Positions 20,081 to 29,459 of a DNA stretch of 64,000 nucleotides are shown here, in pieces. This stretch comes from Alcanivorax sp. DP30 (GTDB lineage Bacteria; Pseudomonadota; Gammaproteobacteria; Pseudomonadales; Alcanivoracaceae). The position numbers and the translations under genes are program-made. A model generated the notes under the pieces. It did no database searches, had not been told where the DNA came from, and saw only the letters and a program-made list of their open reading frames with translations. The stretch's first letter is position 1. Each line of letters begins with the position of its first letter. Location of the stretch: positions 62,001 through 126,000 of the forward strand of contig NZ_WTUY01000003.1 in the NCBI RefSeq assembly GCF_009882945.1, in the 5' to 3' direction.

Positions 20081-20114
20081 AAAAAAAAGACCCCGCCGGG
20101 TATCCGGCGGGGTC
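20081..20114 (-). terminator. Intrinsic terminator of the desaturase-like gene
   Basis: An 11-bp perfect stem (GACCCCGCCGG / CCGGCGGGGTC) around a four-base loop. It is followed on the minus strand by eight T. Confidence 0.92.
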
Positions 20115-20163
20115 CTGAAATCCAACGCTCTCCCGAGATGACGTTGGGCACACTACTCTCGAA

Positions 20164-21117
20164 TCAGGCTGCTTCCGGGGCCTTTTTCTGTTCTTCAATG
20201 GCGGCTTTTTTCGCTGCTTTGGCTTCGGCTCGCGCTTTTGCCTTGGCGGCGCCACCTGGCATGAAGTTACGCACATCCCAGTAGAAATAACGCTTGAGGA
20301 CACTGTTGGCTTCCTCTTCATTCTGCCGCCAGCCATACATCTTCGGCTTTTCCTTCTCGATGGCCAAAGTGCCGAAAATCAGCCAGTCATAGATCGCCAG
20401 GGTCGAAGTCACATTCTTGGCAGAATTGGGACCACGGGAGTGGTGATGGTGGTGCTGGGTCGGAAAGGTAATGATGTGCGCCAGCGCCCACATGGTCTTG
20501 CGTACCCAGGCCCACTGGTGATTGTGAAAATACAGGTCCCAGTTCCAGTTCACATGGGTCTGGGCTGCCCACAACCCCTTGAAGGCAGTAGCAACCAGGA
20601 AAACTTCCACCAGCCCCAGATACAGACAAACCAGCTGGAACGTGTAGTTGGGCATGATGAACCACCAGGCCCAACCATTCACAAAGGTCTGGGTAACAGA
20701 CAGTTGCCCCTTGTTGTCCTGACCGCCGGCCAGGTGATGGGGGCGATGACTCATCTTGTAGAACGCCTGAATCCACTGCAGCACCTTGTTGTTGGGGCGG
20801 CGGCTGTGAGCAAACAGGTGGAAAGAGCCATGCAGGAATTCTTCGATACAGAAGAAGCCAATGAGTGTCGGCCAGAAATACTCGTTTTGCAGCCAGGCAA
20901 GGGAACCGGCACTACCCGGAAACAGCCCCGTGAGCCCCACGGTGATCAGCAACAACACCAGCGGGCGCTGAATAGCGACCATCATGAAGGTGGCAAGAAA
21001 CGCGACTTTCCAGTCCTGGCGAGTCTTTCGACCATCGCGGGTTCGGCCTGCAAAAACCTCCCAGATGGCGGTGACGATAATGAAAGCGGTGACCGACAAG
21101 GTCAGTAACTGGTCCAT
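20164..21117 (-). CDS. Sterol desaturase/fatty acid hydroxylase superfamily protein
   Basis: A 317-residue membrane di-iron protein. Hydrophobic segments fill roughly residues 2-20, 40-75 and 90-110. The histidine boxes are HGSFHLFAH, MSHRPHH and QHHHHH, as in the ERG3/fatty-acid-hydroxylase family that uses O2 to hydroxylate or desaturate lipids. The C-terminus is a lysine/alanine-rich tail (AKAKARAEAKAAKKAA), unusual for the family. I chose the ATG at 21117 with GGGAG upstream. The gene is divergent from a LysR regulator that may control it. The lipid substrate is unknown. Confidence 0.85.
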   Translation of the reverse strand: MDQLLTLSVTAFIIVTAIWEVFAGRTRDGRKTRQDWKVAFLATFMMVAIQRPLVLLLITVGLTGLFPGSAGSLAWLQNEYFWPTLIGFFCIEEFLHGSFHLFAHSRRPNNKVLQWIQAFYKMSHRPHHLAGGQDNKGQLSVTQTFVNGWAWWFIMPNYTFQLVCLYLGLVEVFLVATAFKGLWAAQTHVNWNWDLYFHNHQWAWVRKTMWALAHIITFPTQHHHHHSRGPNSAKNVTSTLAIYDWLIFGTLAIEKEKPKMYGWRQNEEEANSVLKRYFYWDVRNFMPGGAAKAKARAEAKAAKKAAIEEQKKAPEAA

Positions 21118-21206
21118 GGGTAGTCTCCCGTTTGTTGTTATGCGCCCCACCAAAGTAGACAGGCTGTACTTATTTTTCTAATCGATATTTGATATATGTA
21201 ATATCC

Positions 21207-22112
21207 ATGAAGCTGAACTTACGAAGTGTCGATCTGAATCTGCTGCCGGTGTTTGCCGCCATCATGGAAGCCGGGCAGCTGTCCCGTGCCGCCGAGCAGC
21301 TGGGCATGAGCCAGCCCGCCATCAGCGCAGCCCTGCAGCGACTGCGCCATACTTTCCGGGATGACCTTTTCGTGCGCACCCGTCAGGGCATGGAGCCAAC
21401 ACCCCGCGCCCGGGAGCTGCATGCCCAGCTTGCGCCGCAACTCAATGCACTCCGTGACGCCCTGGATCCTGGCAACCGATTCGACCCAGCTACCAGTGAG
21501 CGCCATTTCCGTATCATTAGCGTGGATTACTTTGAGATGGTGGTACTGCCGCCACTGCTGGCGCGAATCCGGAAACAGGCCCCCGACGTCCAGCTGGAGA
21601 TCATTACATCCAGCGACACCATGACCGACGACCTGCACAAGGCCAGGGCAGACCTGGCTGTGGACGCCTTCTTGCCGGATGATGACCGCCTGCAGCGAGA
21701 GGTACTGCTGGAAGAAGAATTGGTGGTGGTAGCCCGAAAAGACCACCCGATGCTGAAAGGACGATGCAGCAAAACGCAATTTCTGAAAGCCGAGCATGTG
21801 GTGCTTCCCGACCGCAACCGCCGCCTGCCACTGGACCAGATTCTCAATGCACCCGGCTGGCAACGCCGAACGGGCGCCCGTGTCACCCAGTTTGCCAGCA
21901 TGCTGGCCACCGCCGCGGGCTCCGACATGATAGCCACCGCACCCAAACGCCTGGCCAACCAGTATGCCGCAGCCCTGAACATTCAGGTGCTGCCCTTCCC
22001 GGTACCGATTCCTCCTGTGCCTATTTATCTGCTCTGGTCCCCCTCCCGGGACCAGGATCCGGCACACCAGTGGCTGCGAGACCAGCTCGTCGCCACTCTG
22101 TCGGCCTTGTAA
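21207..22112 (+). CDS. LysR-family transcriptional regulator
   Basis: A 301-residue LysR protein. The N-terminal winged helix-turn-helix is clear (LNLLPVFAAIMEAGQLSRAAEQLGMSQ), and the substrate-binding domain covers about residues 90-295. The sequence style (DLNLLPVF, DLFVRT) is that of the NodD/NahR/LinR-like subgroup. I used the ATG at 21207 because LysR proteins usually begin a few residues before DLNLL. A TTG six codons upstream is possible. The 89-base divergent spacer with the desaturase-like gene probably contains its site. Confidence 0.88.
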   Translation: MKLNLRSVDLNLLPVFAAIMEAGQLSRAAEQLGMSQPAISAALQRLRHTFRDDLFVRTRQGMEPTPRARELHAQLAPQLNALRDALDPGNRFDPATSERHFRIISVDYFEMVVLPPLLARIRKQAPDVQLEIITSSDTMTDDLHKARADLAVDAFLPDDDRLQREVLLEEELVVVARKDHPMLKGRCSKTQFLKAEHVVLPDRNRRLPLDQILNAPGWQRRTGARVTQFASMLATAAGSDMIATAPKRLANQYAAALNIQVLPFPVPIPPVPIYLLWSPSRDQDPAHQWLRDQLVATLSAL

Positions 22113-22183
22113 GTGTGGAACCCGGCCTTGAATCGAAGTCCAATCATCACCACATACTGAATACACTCCTCACAGGATTGCCC

Positions 22184-22681
22184 ATGAGTTTTGGCCGCAT
22201 TTTCTTTTTTATCTTCGGTTTCGCCCTGCTGGAAGTGCTGGTGCTGGCCAAGGTGGCCGGCCTGATCGGCTGGCCAATTACTATCATCGCCACTGTGGCC
22301 ACCGCTCTGCTGGGCAGCTACCTGTTCCGCAGCCAGGGGCTGGAAACCTGGGTACGTCTCAACCGGAAAATGCAGCAAGGCGAAATGCCCGGTCAGGAAA
22401 TGGTGGAAGGCATCATGCTGTTGCTCGGCGGCGCCCTGCTGATCACCCCCGGCTTCATCACTGATGCGGTGGGCTTCGCGTTGCTACTGCCCACCTCCCG
22501 CCGCTTGATGGCCCGCAAGGTCATCGACAAAGGCACCCTGCAGAGTTTCACTTCTGTGCAAGGTGGCGGCTTCAGCTACACCAGCTATACCCGCACCGGT
22601 GGCAACCCTTTCCAGCAGCCCACCAAGCCAGACGATGGCCATATCACCATTGATGGCGAGTCCCGCCGGGAAGACAAATAG
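22184..22681 (+). CDS. fxsA: FxsA-family membrane protein
   Basis: A 165-residue inner-membrane protein with hydrophobic segments near 5-25, 28-46 and 80-105. The conserved ITPGFITDAVGFALLLP segment identifies FxsA, named for suppression of phage T7 exclusion by F plasmid when overproduced in E. coli. The C-terminal tail is polar and likely cytoplasmic. An open frame extends far upstream through the LysR gene, but the ATG at 22184 gives the family N-terminus MSFGRIFFFIFG. Physiological role is unknown. Confidence 0.88.
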   Translation: MSFGRIFFFIFGFALLEVLVLAKVAGLIGWPITIIATVATALLGSYLFRSQGLETWVRLNRKMQQGEMPGQEMVEGIMLLLGGALLITPGFITDAVGFALLLPTSRRLMARKVIDKGTLQSFTSVQGGGFSYTSYTRTGGNPFQQPTKPDDGHITIDGESRREDK

Positions 22682-23023
22682 GAGATTCTGCAACTATGCC
22701 GTTTGCCGAAGAAGCATGCGGACTAAACCTGTGGGAACCGGAGTGCAATGAAGGTAACAGCCGAGGGCTGGCCCGAAGGATGAGCAAAGCGAATAACTTG
22801 CTTGCAAGCGATCCGAGCCTCATCCAGGGATGAGTGGCGATTTTCTAAAGGCACAACACTACAGATAGTGCGGGCTGTCTGATTTTCGAAACTCGTGACT
22901 TGAAACTCGTCTCCTCATTGCTTCCCTGTGCCATTCATCGTCACCGGTTAGGAAGCACTCGCTGTCCCTGCTAGACTTCGCCTCCCCGGCCCCGGCGGCC
23001 GGCCGATTTGCTGCGGAGGCCCC
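22682..23023. repeat. Intergenic space with GAGTTTCGAA-type repeat remnant
   Basis: No gene seen. TTTTCGAAACTCGTGACTTG at 22883-22902, followed by another GAAACTCGT, is related to the palindromes at 46486-46560 and 62960-63030. A CTTGCTTGCAAGCGATCC stretch near 22798-22815 resembles the REP-like family. Confidence 0.45.
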
Positions 23024-24352
23024 ATGCCCCCCACCCTGCTCAATCCCGTTGTCTGGTCCGTGCTGCTCCTCATGGGGCTGAGCCTGGCCCGCATGAATGT
23101 GGTGCTGGCACTGCTGTGTGCGGCGCTGGTGGCCGGTCTTGGCAGTGGGCTGGACCTTTCCGGCACGCTTGCCGCATTCAGTGACGGCCTCGGCGGTGGC
23201 GCCAATATTGCCTTGAGTTATGCGTTGCTGGGTGCCTTTGCCGTTGCCATTGCCCGCTCCGGCATTACCGAATGGCTGGCAGGTCGCATTATCGTTCGCC
23301 TGGGCGGCACCCCGGCGCCCTCCCAGCTTCGCCGTATCCGCACCCTGGTGCTCAGCGTGCTGCTGGTCGCCGCGATCATGAGCCAGAACCTGGTGCCCAT
23401 TCATATCGCCTTTATCCCGATTCTGGTGCCCCCCCTGCTGGAAGTGATGCACCAGTTACGCCTGGACCGACGTCTGGCCGCCTGCGTGCTAACCTTCGGC
23501 CTCATCACGCCGTACATGGTGTTGCCGGTGGGCTTTGGCAGCATTTTCCTGCACACCCAGCTGGGCCCCAGCATGGCAAAGGCCGGTCTGGCGCTGGACA
23601 AGGCCGACCTGCCCATGGCCATGCTCCTGCCCGCCGCCGGGATGGTTTTCGGTCTGTTGCTCGCGTTTATCCGCTACCGCAAACCCCGTGATTACCAGCC
23701 CGTGCACTTGCCAGGTGAAGAACAGCATGCGCCGCTTTCTGCGCGGAATGTGCTGGTGGCTGCGGTGGCGTTGATCGCTGCTCTGGTGCTTCAGCTGTAC
23801 AGTGATTCCATCATCCTCGGCGCCCTGGTGGGTTTTCTGGTCTTTACTGCCGGTGGCGTGGTGCCCTGGAAAGAGTCACAGGATGCATTTACCCAGGGTG
23901 TGAAAATGATGTCGCTAATCGGCTTTATCATGATTGCGGCCAACGGCTATGCCTCCGTCGTTCAGGCAGGAGGCCAGGTACCGGTGTTGGTGGAAGCGGT
24001 CACCAGCGGTTTGCAAAGCCCGCCCCTGGCGGCGGCATTACTGTTGTTGCTGGGCCTGTTCGTGACACTGGGGATTGGCTCGTCATTTTCGACTATTCCG
24101 ATTATCACTACCCTCTACGTACCACTCTGCATTGCACTGGGTTTCTCTCCGCTGGCCACCGCGGCGCTGGTGGGCAGCGCGGCCGCTCTGGGTGACGCCG
24201 GCTCCCCGGCCTCCGATTCCACCCTGGGCCCCACCGCCGGCCTCAACGCGGACGGTCAGCATGATCATATTCGCGACACAGTGATTCCCACCTTTATTCA
24301 TTACAACCTGCCACTGATGGTGGCAGGCTGGCTGGCAGCGATGTGGCTTTAA
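23024..24352 (+). CDS. NhaC-like Na+/H+ antiporter family protein
   Basis: A 442-residue, very hydrophobic protein with about 11-12 transmembrane segments, matching the YuiF/NhaC-type family by the motifs AIMSQNLVPIHIAFIPI and GIGSSFSTIPIITTLYVPL, and the conserved LGDAGSPASDSTLGPT loop. These proteins belong to the ion transporter superfamily and are thought to exchange protons with sodium or organic substrates. The ATG at 23024 follows GCGGAGG. The gene appears monocistronic. The actual substrate is not evident. Confidence 0.82.
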   Translation: MPPTLLNPVVWSVLLLMGLSLARMNVVLALLCAALVAGLGSGLDLSGTLAAFSDGLGGGANIALSYALLGAFAVAIARSGITEWLAGRIIVRLGGTPAPSQLRRIRTLVLSVLLVAAIMSQNLVPIHIAFIPILVPPLLEVMHQLRLDRRLAACVLTFGLITPYMVLPVGFGSIFLHTQLGPSMAKAGLALDKADLPMAMLLPAAGMVFGLLLAFIRYRKPRDYQPVHLPGEEQHAPLSARNVLVAAVALIAALVLQLYSDSIILGALVGFLVFTAGGVVPWKESQDAFTQGVKMMSLIGFIMIAANGYASVVQAGGQVPVLVEAVTSGLQSPPLAAALLLLLGLFVTLGIGSSFSTIPIITTLYVPLCIALGFSPLATAALVGSAAALGDAGSPASDSTLGPTAGLNADGQHDHIRDTVIPTFIHYNLPLMVAGWLAAMWL

Positions 24353-24530
24353 CGCAGCATGCGGCACGCAACGCGCTTAAAACGAAAAGCTTAAAGGCGG
24401 ATTTACCACAGAGGACACAGAGCTCACTGAGGAAAACAAAGGGTTTGCTCCGTGCCTCATGCCTCTGTCCACTCTGCGCTAACAACGCAATTGACCGTCA
24501 ACCATTAGCCTGCCTACGGAGTCGCTGCAA
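24353..24530. repeat. Intergenic space with CACAGAG repeat
   Basis: ACCACAGAGGACACAGAG at 24405-24422 is a copy of the repeat seen at 10096 and 30340. No gene seen. Confidence 0.5.
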
Positions 24531-24672
24531 GAGTTCCCTTCCAGGGGGCGAGTCCGAGTTCAAGCGAGGGCTTATCGCCCTTGGGTCGATTCCGTGCTTC
24601 GCACGGTTCGTCCCCTGGAAGGGAACTCCTACTTGCTTGGCACAGGTGATTATTAACCTGCCAAGCAAGTAG
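24531..24672. repeat. Compound inverted repeat element
   Basis: Two adjacent palindromes. GAGTTCCCTTCCAGGGG (24531-24547) pairs perfectly with its complement at 24612-24628, enclosing small hairpins (CCGTGC TTC GCACGG). Immediately after, CTACTTGCTTGGC (24629-24641) pairs with GCCAAGCAAGTAG (24660-24672). The first arm recurs at 33545-33561. It looks like a small non-coding mobile or REP-like element. No transposase is present. Confidence 0.6.
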
Positions 24673-24748
24673 GCTGCCCACGATCCCTACAAGACAAACC
24701 CCTTCCCGCGTTGTAGCTTGTACCTTGAGTCTTTTTCAAGGACACGCC

Positions 24749-26224
24749 ATGGCGCGCCACAATTTTCTTGCCCGGCTGGAAGCGCTGGGCAATCGACTTC
24801 CGCATCCAACATTACTGTTTGTCTGGCTCTGCCTGTTGCTATTACCGCTCACAGCCGTGCTGCAGGGACTTGGCCTGACCACAACCCATCCGATCACTGG
24901 CAACACGGTGGCGGTTCGCTCGCTGGTGGATGGCGAAGGCCTGCGCTATCTGTTCACCTCGCTGGTGGGCAACTTTACCGGTTTCGCCCCTCTGGGCGTG
25001 GTGCTGGTGGCCATGCTCGGGTTAGGCGTAGCCGAGCAATCAGGTTTGCTCTCCGTCAGCCTCGCCGGACTGGTAAAGCGAGCCTCGGGGAAAATGCTGG
25101 TGATCACGGTGGCCTTTGCCGGGGTGCTCTCCAGCCTCACGGTGGATGCCGGTTATGTGGTGCTAATTCCCTTGGCAGGGCTGGTCTTCCAGCTGGCGGG
25201 GCGCTCACCGCTGGCGGGCATCGCCACCGCCTTTGCGGCGGTCTCCGGGGGCTTCAGTGCCAACCTGCTGGTCGGGCCGGTGGATGCCACCCTGGCCGGA
25301 CTGACCACCGAAGCCGTGGCCCTGGTGGATCCCTCCCGCACCGTGGAAGCCACGGGCAACTACTGGTTCATCATCGCCTCAACCTTTGTGGTAACTGGCC
25401 TGGTGAGCATGGTCACCTTGCGACTGACCGAACCTCGACTGGCACACCAGGGAAACAACGTACCGGTAAGCGTTGAGGCTCCGATGAGCGACCCACGCGC
25501 TTTACGCTGGACCCTGACCGCCCTTGCCGTTCTGCTCCTCGCCATTGCCTTGCTGGTGGTGCCTGCCCAGGCCCCCCTGCGCCATCCGGATACCGGCAGC
25601 GTACTGGGTTCGCCGTTTATTCATGGGCTGGTGGTGATCGTGGCGTTAATCGCCGGAGTGTGCGGCGCCGTCTATGGACGGGTCAGCGGTCAGTTCCGAA
25701 GCAGCGGCGATATCATTACGGCCATGGAAACCACCATGGCCTCCATGGCCGGCTATCTGGTGCTGATGTTTTTTGCCGCCCAGTTTGTCGCCTGGTTCAA
25801 CCACAGCCAGCTTGGCCTGGTACTGGCGGTAGAAGGTGCGGCCTGGTTAGGCAGCCTCGCCATTCCCAAGGTTGCCTTGCTGCTGTTGTTTGTCCTGCTG
25901 GCAGCCGCCATCAATCTGATGATAGGCAGCGCCTCGGCCAAGTGGTCCATCCTGGCACCTATCTTCGTGCCCATGCTGATGCTCATCGGCATCGACCCGG
26001 AAGCTACCCAGGCCGCCTATCGGGTGGGCGATTCCAGTACCAACATCATCACCCCGCTGATGCCCTACTTCGTACTGGTGCTAGGCTTCGCCCGCCGCTA
26101 CCAGCCAGACACCGGCATCGGCACCCTCATGGCCATGATGCTGCCTTACAGTCTCACGCTGTTATTGGGATGGTCGGTGTTGCTGGGGGTGTGGATCGGG
26201 TTTGGATGGCCGTTGGGGCCTTAA
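24749..26224 (+). CDS. AbgT-family transporter
   Basis: A 491-residue protein with about 12 transmembrane segments. Family marks include the amphipathic N-terminus FLARLEALGNRLPHP, the SAKWSILAPIFVPMLM motif, and the GDSSTNIITPLMPYF helix hairpin. AbgT proteins import p-aminobenzoyl-glutamate, or export sulfonamides by proton exchange. Which one applies here is unknown, since no aminobenzoyl-glutamate hydrolase gene is adjacent. The start is the ATG at 24749 with AAGGA upstream. The gene ends before a two-way terminator. Confidence 0.88.
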   Translation: MARHNFLARLEALGNRLPHPTLLFVWLCLLLLPLTAVLQGLGLTTTHPITGNTVAVRSLVDGEGLRYLFTSLVGNFTGFAPLGVVLVAMLGLGVAEQSGLLSVSLAGLVKRASGKMLVITVAFAGVLSSLTVDAGYVVLIPLAGLVFQLAGRSPLAGIATAFAAVSGGFSANLLVGPVDATLAGLTTEAVALVDPSRTVEATGNYWFIIASTFVVTGLVSMVTLRLTEPRLAHQGNNVPVSVEAPMSDPRALRWTLTALAVLLLAIALLVVPAQAPLRHPDTGSVLGSPFIHGLVVIVALIAGVCGAVYGRVSGQFRSSGDIITAMETTMASMAGYLVLMFFAAQFVAWFNHSQLGLVLAVEGAAWLGSLAIPKVALLLLFVLLAAAINLMIGSASAKWSILAPIFVPMLMLIGIDPEATQAAYRVGDSSTNIITPLMPYFVLVLGFARRYQPDTGIGTLMAMMLPYSLTLLLGWSVLLGVWIGFGWPLGP

Positions 26225-26227
26225 AGA

Positions 26228-26379
26228 CAGCTGCGAGCTGCTAGCTACGAGCTGCGAGGAAAAGATAAACCCATCGTCGGATTCGGGTATTTATCCCACA
26301 GCCTGAATTCCTGACAATAAAAAACGCGCCATTCGGCGCGTTTTTTACTCGCAGCTCGTAGCTAGTAGCTCACAGCTGC
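26228..26379. repeat. Inverted GAGCTGCGAG-type repeats flanking a terminator
   Basis: CAGCTGCGAGCTGCTAGCTA from 26228 has its inverted counterpart (CTCGCAGCTCGTAGCTAGTA) from 26348. The two arms surround the terminator at 26323-26346, the same layout as the A+T-rich repeats elsewhere in the window. Confidence 0.55.
26323..26346. terminator. Bidirectional terminator between abgT-type and DUF4870 genes
   Basis: AACGCGCC ATTC GGCGCGTT with A-tract before and TTTT after, between convergent genes. Confidence 0.9.
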
Positions 26380-26381
26380 TT

Positions 26382-26768
26382 TTAGTTAATCAACCGAATC
26401 GTCAGCGGGTAACGATAGGCAATCCCGTCGTTGGCTTTCAGCCCGGCGATGATGGTCACCACCAGCCAGAAAATGCCGAGGATCGGCAGCAGGATAGCGC
26501 CGATCACTACGAAGGTGAGCAGGAAACAGACGAAGAAGGCAATCAACATGGTGATGTTGAAGTTCACCGCTTCCTTGCCCTGGTCATCTACAAAGCTGCT
26601 TTCATCTTTCTTGACGACCCACATGATCAGGGGACCGATCAGGTTGCCAAAAGGAACGATGAAACCGATTAATGCAAGCAAATGGCAGGCCATGGCCTGC
26701 CCCCGTTCTTCCTTGCTCGGTGCTGCTTGCTGCTCTGCGCCGCCTTGAGTTTGTTCAGTATCTGTCAT
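26382..26768 (-). CDS. DUF4870 (Tic20-like) membrane protein
   Basis: A 128-residue protein with a charged, glutamine-rich N-terminus and about three transmembrane segments (near 28-50, 72-92 and 95-112). The segments MACHLLALIGFIVPFGNLIGPLIMWVVKKD-like and DDQGKEAVNFNIT identify the DUF4870 family, which is distantly related to Tic20. Function is unknown. It is a single gene between a two-way terminator and queF, in the same direction as queF but separated by 56 bases. Confidence 0.85.
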   Translation of the reverse strand: MTDTEQTQGGAEQQAAPSKEERGQAMACHLLALIGFIVPFGNLIGPLIMWVVKKDESSFVDDQGKEAVNFNITMLIAFFVCFLLTFVVIGAILLPILGIFWLVVTIIAGLKANDGIAYRYPLTIRLIN

Positions 26769-26824
26769 GGTGTGCTTTCCCTGTTTGATAACAACGTCCG
26801 ATTATAGACTTCTCTGTACAATAT

Positions 26825-27649
26825 TTACTGCCGTACAGTTCTCCGATTGGGCAGCGCCTGTTCGCTGTTGGAGCGAAACGGGTTGATATCGATACCTCCA
26901 CGACGGGTGAAGCGTCCATACACCGTTAAATGGCGAGGCGAGCACTGGGCCATAAGATCTACAAACATCTGCTCAATGATCTGCTCATGGAAACCCTGAT
27001 GATTTCGCAGGGACACCACATAACGTAGAAAGCTGGCCGGGCTGATGGCACGTCCAGTGTAACGCACCACCACCGTGGCCCAGTCAGGCTGATTGGTTAC
27101 CGGGCAATGACTGCGCAGCAGATGGGAATACAACTGGCCGGTCTGCTCTGGGCCCTGGTCACACAACAGAAGATCAGGATTGTAATCGTAGTGTTCAAAG
27201 TTCAGGTCAATGGTGTCGACACATTGCCCCTTGTCTTCCCAGAGAGGCAGCCGGGCAGCATCTTCAAGAGAGAACAGCAGCACCTCAATATTGCCACCAA
27301 CCGTCTGTCCCACATCTTTTTCGATGGCCGCTCTTACCTCATCACGGTTGGCAAACCGTGTGTTGGCAAACGAATTGAGATACAGCTTGAGAGATTTTGA
27401 TTCGACAATATTCGGCGTGGTACAGGGAATACGTAGTTCGCACATGGCCACTACCGGCTTGCCCTTCTCCGTAAGCCAGGACAGCTCATAAGCATTCCAG
27501 ATATCCGTGCCGTGGAAAGGCAACGCAGTGTCTTCCAGCTCCAGTGACTCACGGGCGTCCCAGCGCGGCACCGGACACAGCAGGGCCGGGGTGTACTCAT
27601 CCACATAATCGCTGGAGCGTCCCAACGGGGTATCTTTCAAGTAACTCAT
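26825..27649 (-). CDS. queF: NADPH-dependent 7-cyano-7-deazaguanine reductase
   Basis: A 274-residue long-form (YqcD-type) QueF. It reduces the nitrile of preQ0 to the amine preQ1 in queuosine synthesis. The catalytic Cys and Asp are C182 and D189 in [11 protein letters not shown], which correspond to C190 and D197 of the E. coli enzyme. The NADPH/substrate motif [12 protein letters not shown] is present in the N-terminal half. Length is close to the E. coli protein (282). It is the last gene before the DUF4870 gene, and no other queuosine gene is adjacent. Confidence 0.95.
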   Translation of the reverse strand: MSYLKDTPLGRSSDYVDEYTPALLCPVPRWDARESLELEDTALPFHGTDIWNAYELSWLTEKGKPVVAMCELRIPCTTPNIVESKSLKLYLNSFANTRFANRDEVRAAIEKDVGQTVGGNIEVLLFSLEDAARLPLWEDKGQCVDTIDLNFEHYDYNPDLLLCDQGPEQTGQLYSHLLRSHCPVTNQPDWATVVVRYTGRAISPASFLRYVVSLRNHQGFHEQIIEQMFVDLMAQCSPRHLTVYGRFTRRGGIDINPFRSNSEQALPNRRTVRQ

Positions 27650-27712
27650 ACTCTCTCTCCCGGGCCTGTATCCCTTGCCTCAATAAATCCCTTTCATGAC
27701 TTTCCATGATAG

Positions 27713-28486
27713 TTAATGTCGGATGCCGGTACCACGTCGCAGCATCCACAACGCGATCACAAAAAACACCGCCACAAAGCCGGCAATGGTGGCCAGCGAG
27801 GCATACACATTCACGTCGCTGACACCCAGTACGCCATATCGGAAGGCATTTACCATGTACACGATGGGATTGGCCAGGCTCACCGTGCGCCAGAACTCCG
27901 GCAACATATCAATGGAATAAAACACCCCGCCCAGATAGGTCAGCGGTGTCAGCACGAAGGTCGGCACAATCGAAATATCATCAAACTTCTTGGCAAGAAT
28001 GGCATTGATAAAGCCACCAATGGAAAACAGCGCCGCCGTCAGCACCACCACAACTACCGTCACCATCACATGCTGCAAGGATAGATGGGTGAAGAAAAGA
28101 CTCAGCATACTGACGATCAGCCCCACCAACATGCCACGCACCATCCCCCCCACAACAAAACCACCGAGGATAATCCAGGAAGGCATGGGAGAGACCAGCA
28201 TTTCCTCGATGGAATGCTGGAACTTGGTGGAGAAAAAAGAACTGACCACGTTACCGTAGCTGTTCTGGATCACGCTCATCATGATCAGGCCCGGCACGAT
28301 GTACTGCATGTAATCGAAGCCGCCCATTTCCCCTACCCGGCTACCAATAAGGTTGCCGAAAATCACGAAATACAGCGTCATGGTGATGGCCGGCGGCAGC
28401 AATGTCTGCGGCCAGATGCGGGTGAAGCGACGGATTTCCTTGGTCACGATGGTCAGGAACGCGACCCATTGCTCGCGAGGGCTCAT
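27713..28486 (-). CDS. yadH: ABC-2 type exporter permease (YadH-like)
   Basis: A 257-residue inner-membrane permease with six hydrophobic segments and the ABC-2 signature near its end (PLTYLGGVFYSIDMLPEFWRTVSLANPIVYMVNAFRYG). The start overlaps the stop of the ATPase gene (ATGA), so the pair forms one exporter. YadGH-type systems are widespread, with unproven substrates that are often suggested to be lipids, polysaccharides or drugs. No glycan genes are adjacent to narrow this down. Confidence 0.9.
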   Translation of the reverse strand: MSPREQWVAFLTIVTKEIRRFTRIWPQTLLPPAITMTLYFVIFGNLIGSRVGEMGGFDYMQYIVPGLIMMSVIQNSYGNVVSSFFSTKFQHSIEEMLVSPMPSWIILGGFVVGGMVRGMLVGLIVSMLSLFFTHLSLQHVMVTVVVVVLTAALFSIGGFINAILAKKFDDISIVPTFVLTPLTYLGGVFYSIDMLPEFWRTVSLANPIVYMVNAFRYGVLGVSDVNVYASLATIAGFVAVFFVIALWMLRRGTGIRH

Positions 28487-29415
28487 GCAGATACCTCCCC
28501 TGCAAGATTCTTCTCTACCAGACGCACGAACAATTCTTCCAGCCGGTTCGCCTTGTTACGCATACTCATCACTTCAAATTGCTGATCCGCCAACGCCACA
28601 AACAGCGTATTGAGGCTCTGCGTCTTGGGCACCGCCACTTCCAGGGTCTGGGAATCCTTCAACAACACCTCAAAGCCATCCAGGACGGGAGCGGACTCAA
28701 CCGGCCTGGCCAGATCGAGAATAAACGTTTCCACCTGCAGCTTTTCCAGCAAGGCACGCATGCTGGTGTTTTCCACAATAGTGCCGTGATCAATGATAGC
28801 GATATTGCGGCACAGGGATTCGGCTTCTTCCAGATAGTGGGTGGTCAGAATGATCGTCTTCCCCTCCTGGTTGATGCGGGTAAGGAAATCCCACATGGAA
28901 CGGCGCAGCTCGATATCCACCCCGGCGGTGGGCTCGTCCAGAATCAGCAGATCCGGCTCATGCACCAGTGCACGGGCAATCATCAGTCGTCGCTTCATGC
29001 CACCGGACAAGGTGCGAGACTGCATGTCGCGCTTTTCCCACAAGCCCAGTTGACGGAGATACTTCTCCGCCCGCTCTCGTGCCAAGGGTGCCGGGATACC
29101 GTAAAAACCCGCCTGGGTCACCACGATATCGAACACCTTTTCAAACTGGTTAAAGTTGAACTCCTGCGGCACCACGCCAATTTTTTTCTTGGCCAGTGAG
29201 CGCTCGGCATCCAGAGAATGGCCAAAGATACTGACCTCCCCCCCGGTTTTGTTTACCAGCGAACTGATCACGCCAATGGTGGTGGATTTGCCTGCCCCAT
29301 TAGGGCCCAGCAGGGCAAAGAAATCCCCCTGCTTCACCTCAAGATCAATGCCCTTGAGCGCCTCAACGCCATTGGCATAAGTCTTGGTGAGATTACGAAT
29401 CGTCAGCGCTGACAA
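28483..29415 (-). CDS. yadG: ABC transporter ATP-binding protein (YadG-like)
   Basis: A 310-residue ATPase. It shows Walker A GPNGAGKST, the Q-loop region VPQEFNFNQ, signature LSGGMKRR, Walker B LLILDEPTAG and the H-loop LTTHY. The C-terminal extension of about 90 residues is usual for exporters with ABC-2 permeases. The start appears to be TTG at 29415 with GAGGTGA upstream, giving MSALTIRNLTKTY. It overlaps yadH by four bases. The cell component is the cytoplasmic face of the inner membrane. Confidence 0.92.
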   Translation of the reverse strand: MSALTIRNLTKTYANGVEALKGIDLEVKQGDFFALLGPNGAGKSTTIGVISSLVNKTGGEVSIFGHSLDAERSLAKKKIGVVPQEFNFNQFEKVFDIVVTQAGFYGIPAPLARERAEKYLRQLGLWEKRDMQSRTLSGGMKRRLMIARALVHEPDLLILDEPTAGVDIELRRSMWDFLTRINQEGKTIILTTHYLEEAESLCRNIAIIDHGTIVENTSMRALLEKLQVETFILDLARPVESAPVLDGFEVLLKDSQTLEVAVPKTQSLNTLFVALADQQFEVMSMRNKANRLEELFVRLVEKNLAGEVSA

Positions 29416-29459
29416 GATTCACCTCGAATTTGGATGACTAAAAAGAAAAGCAGACAGGC

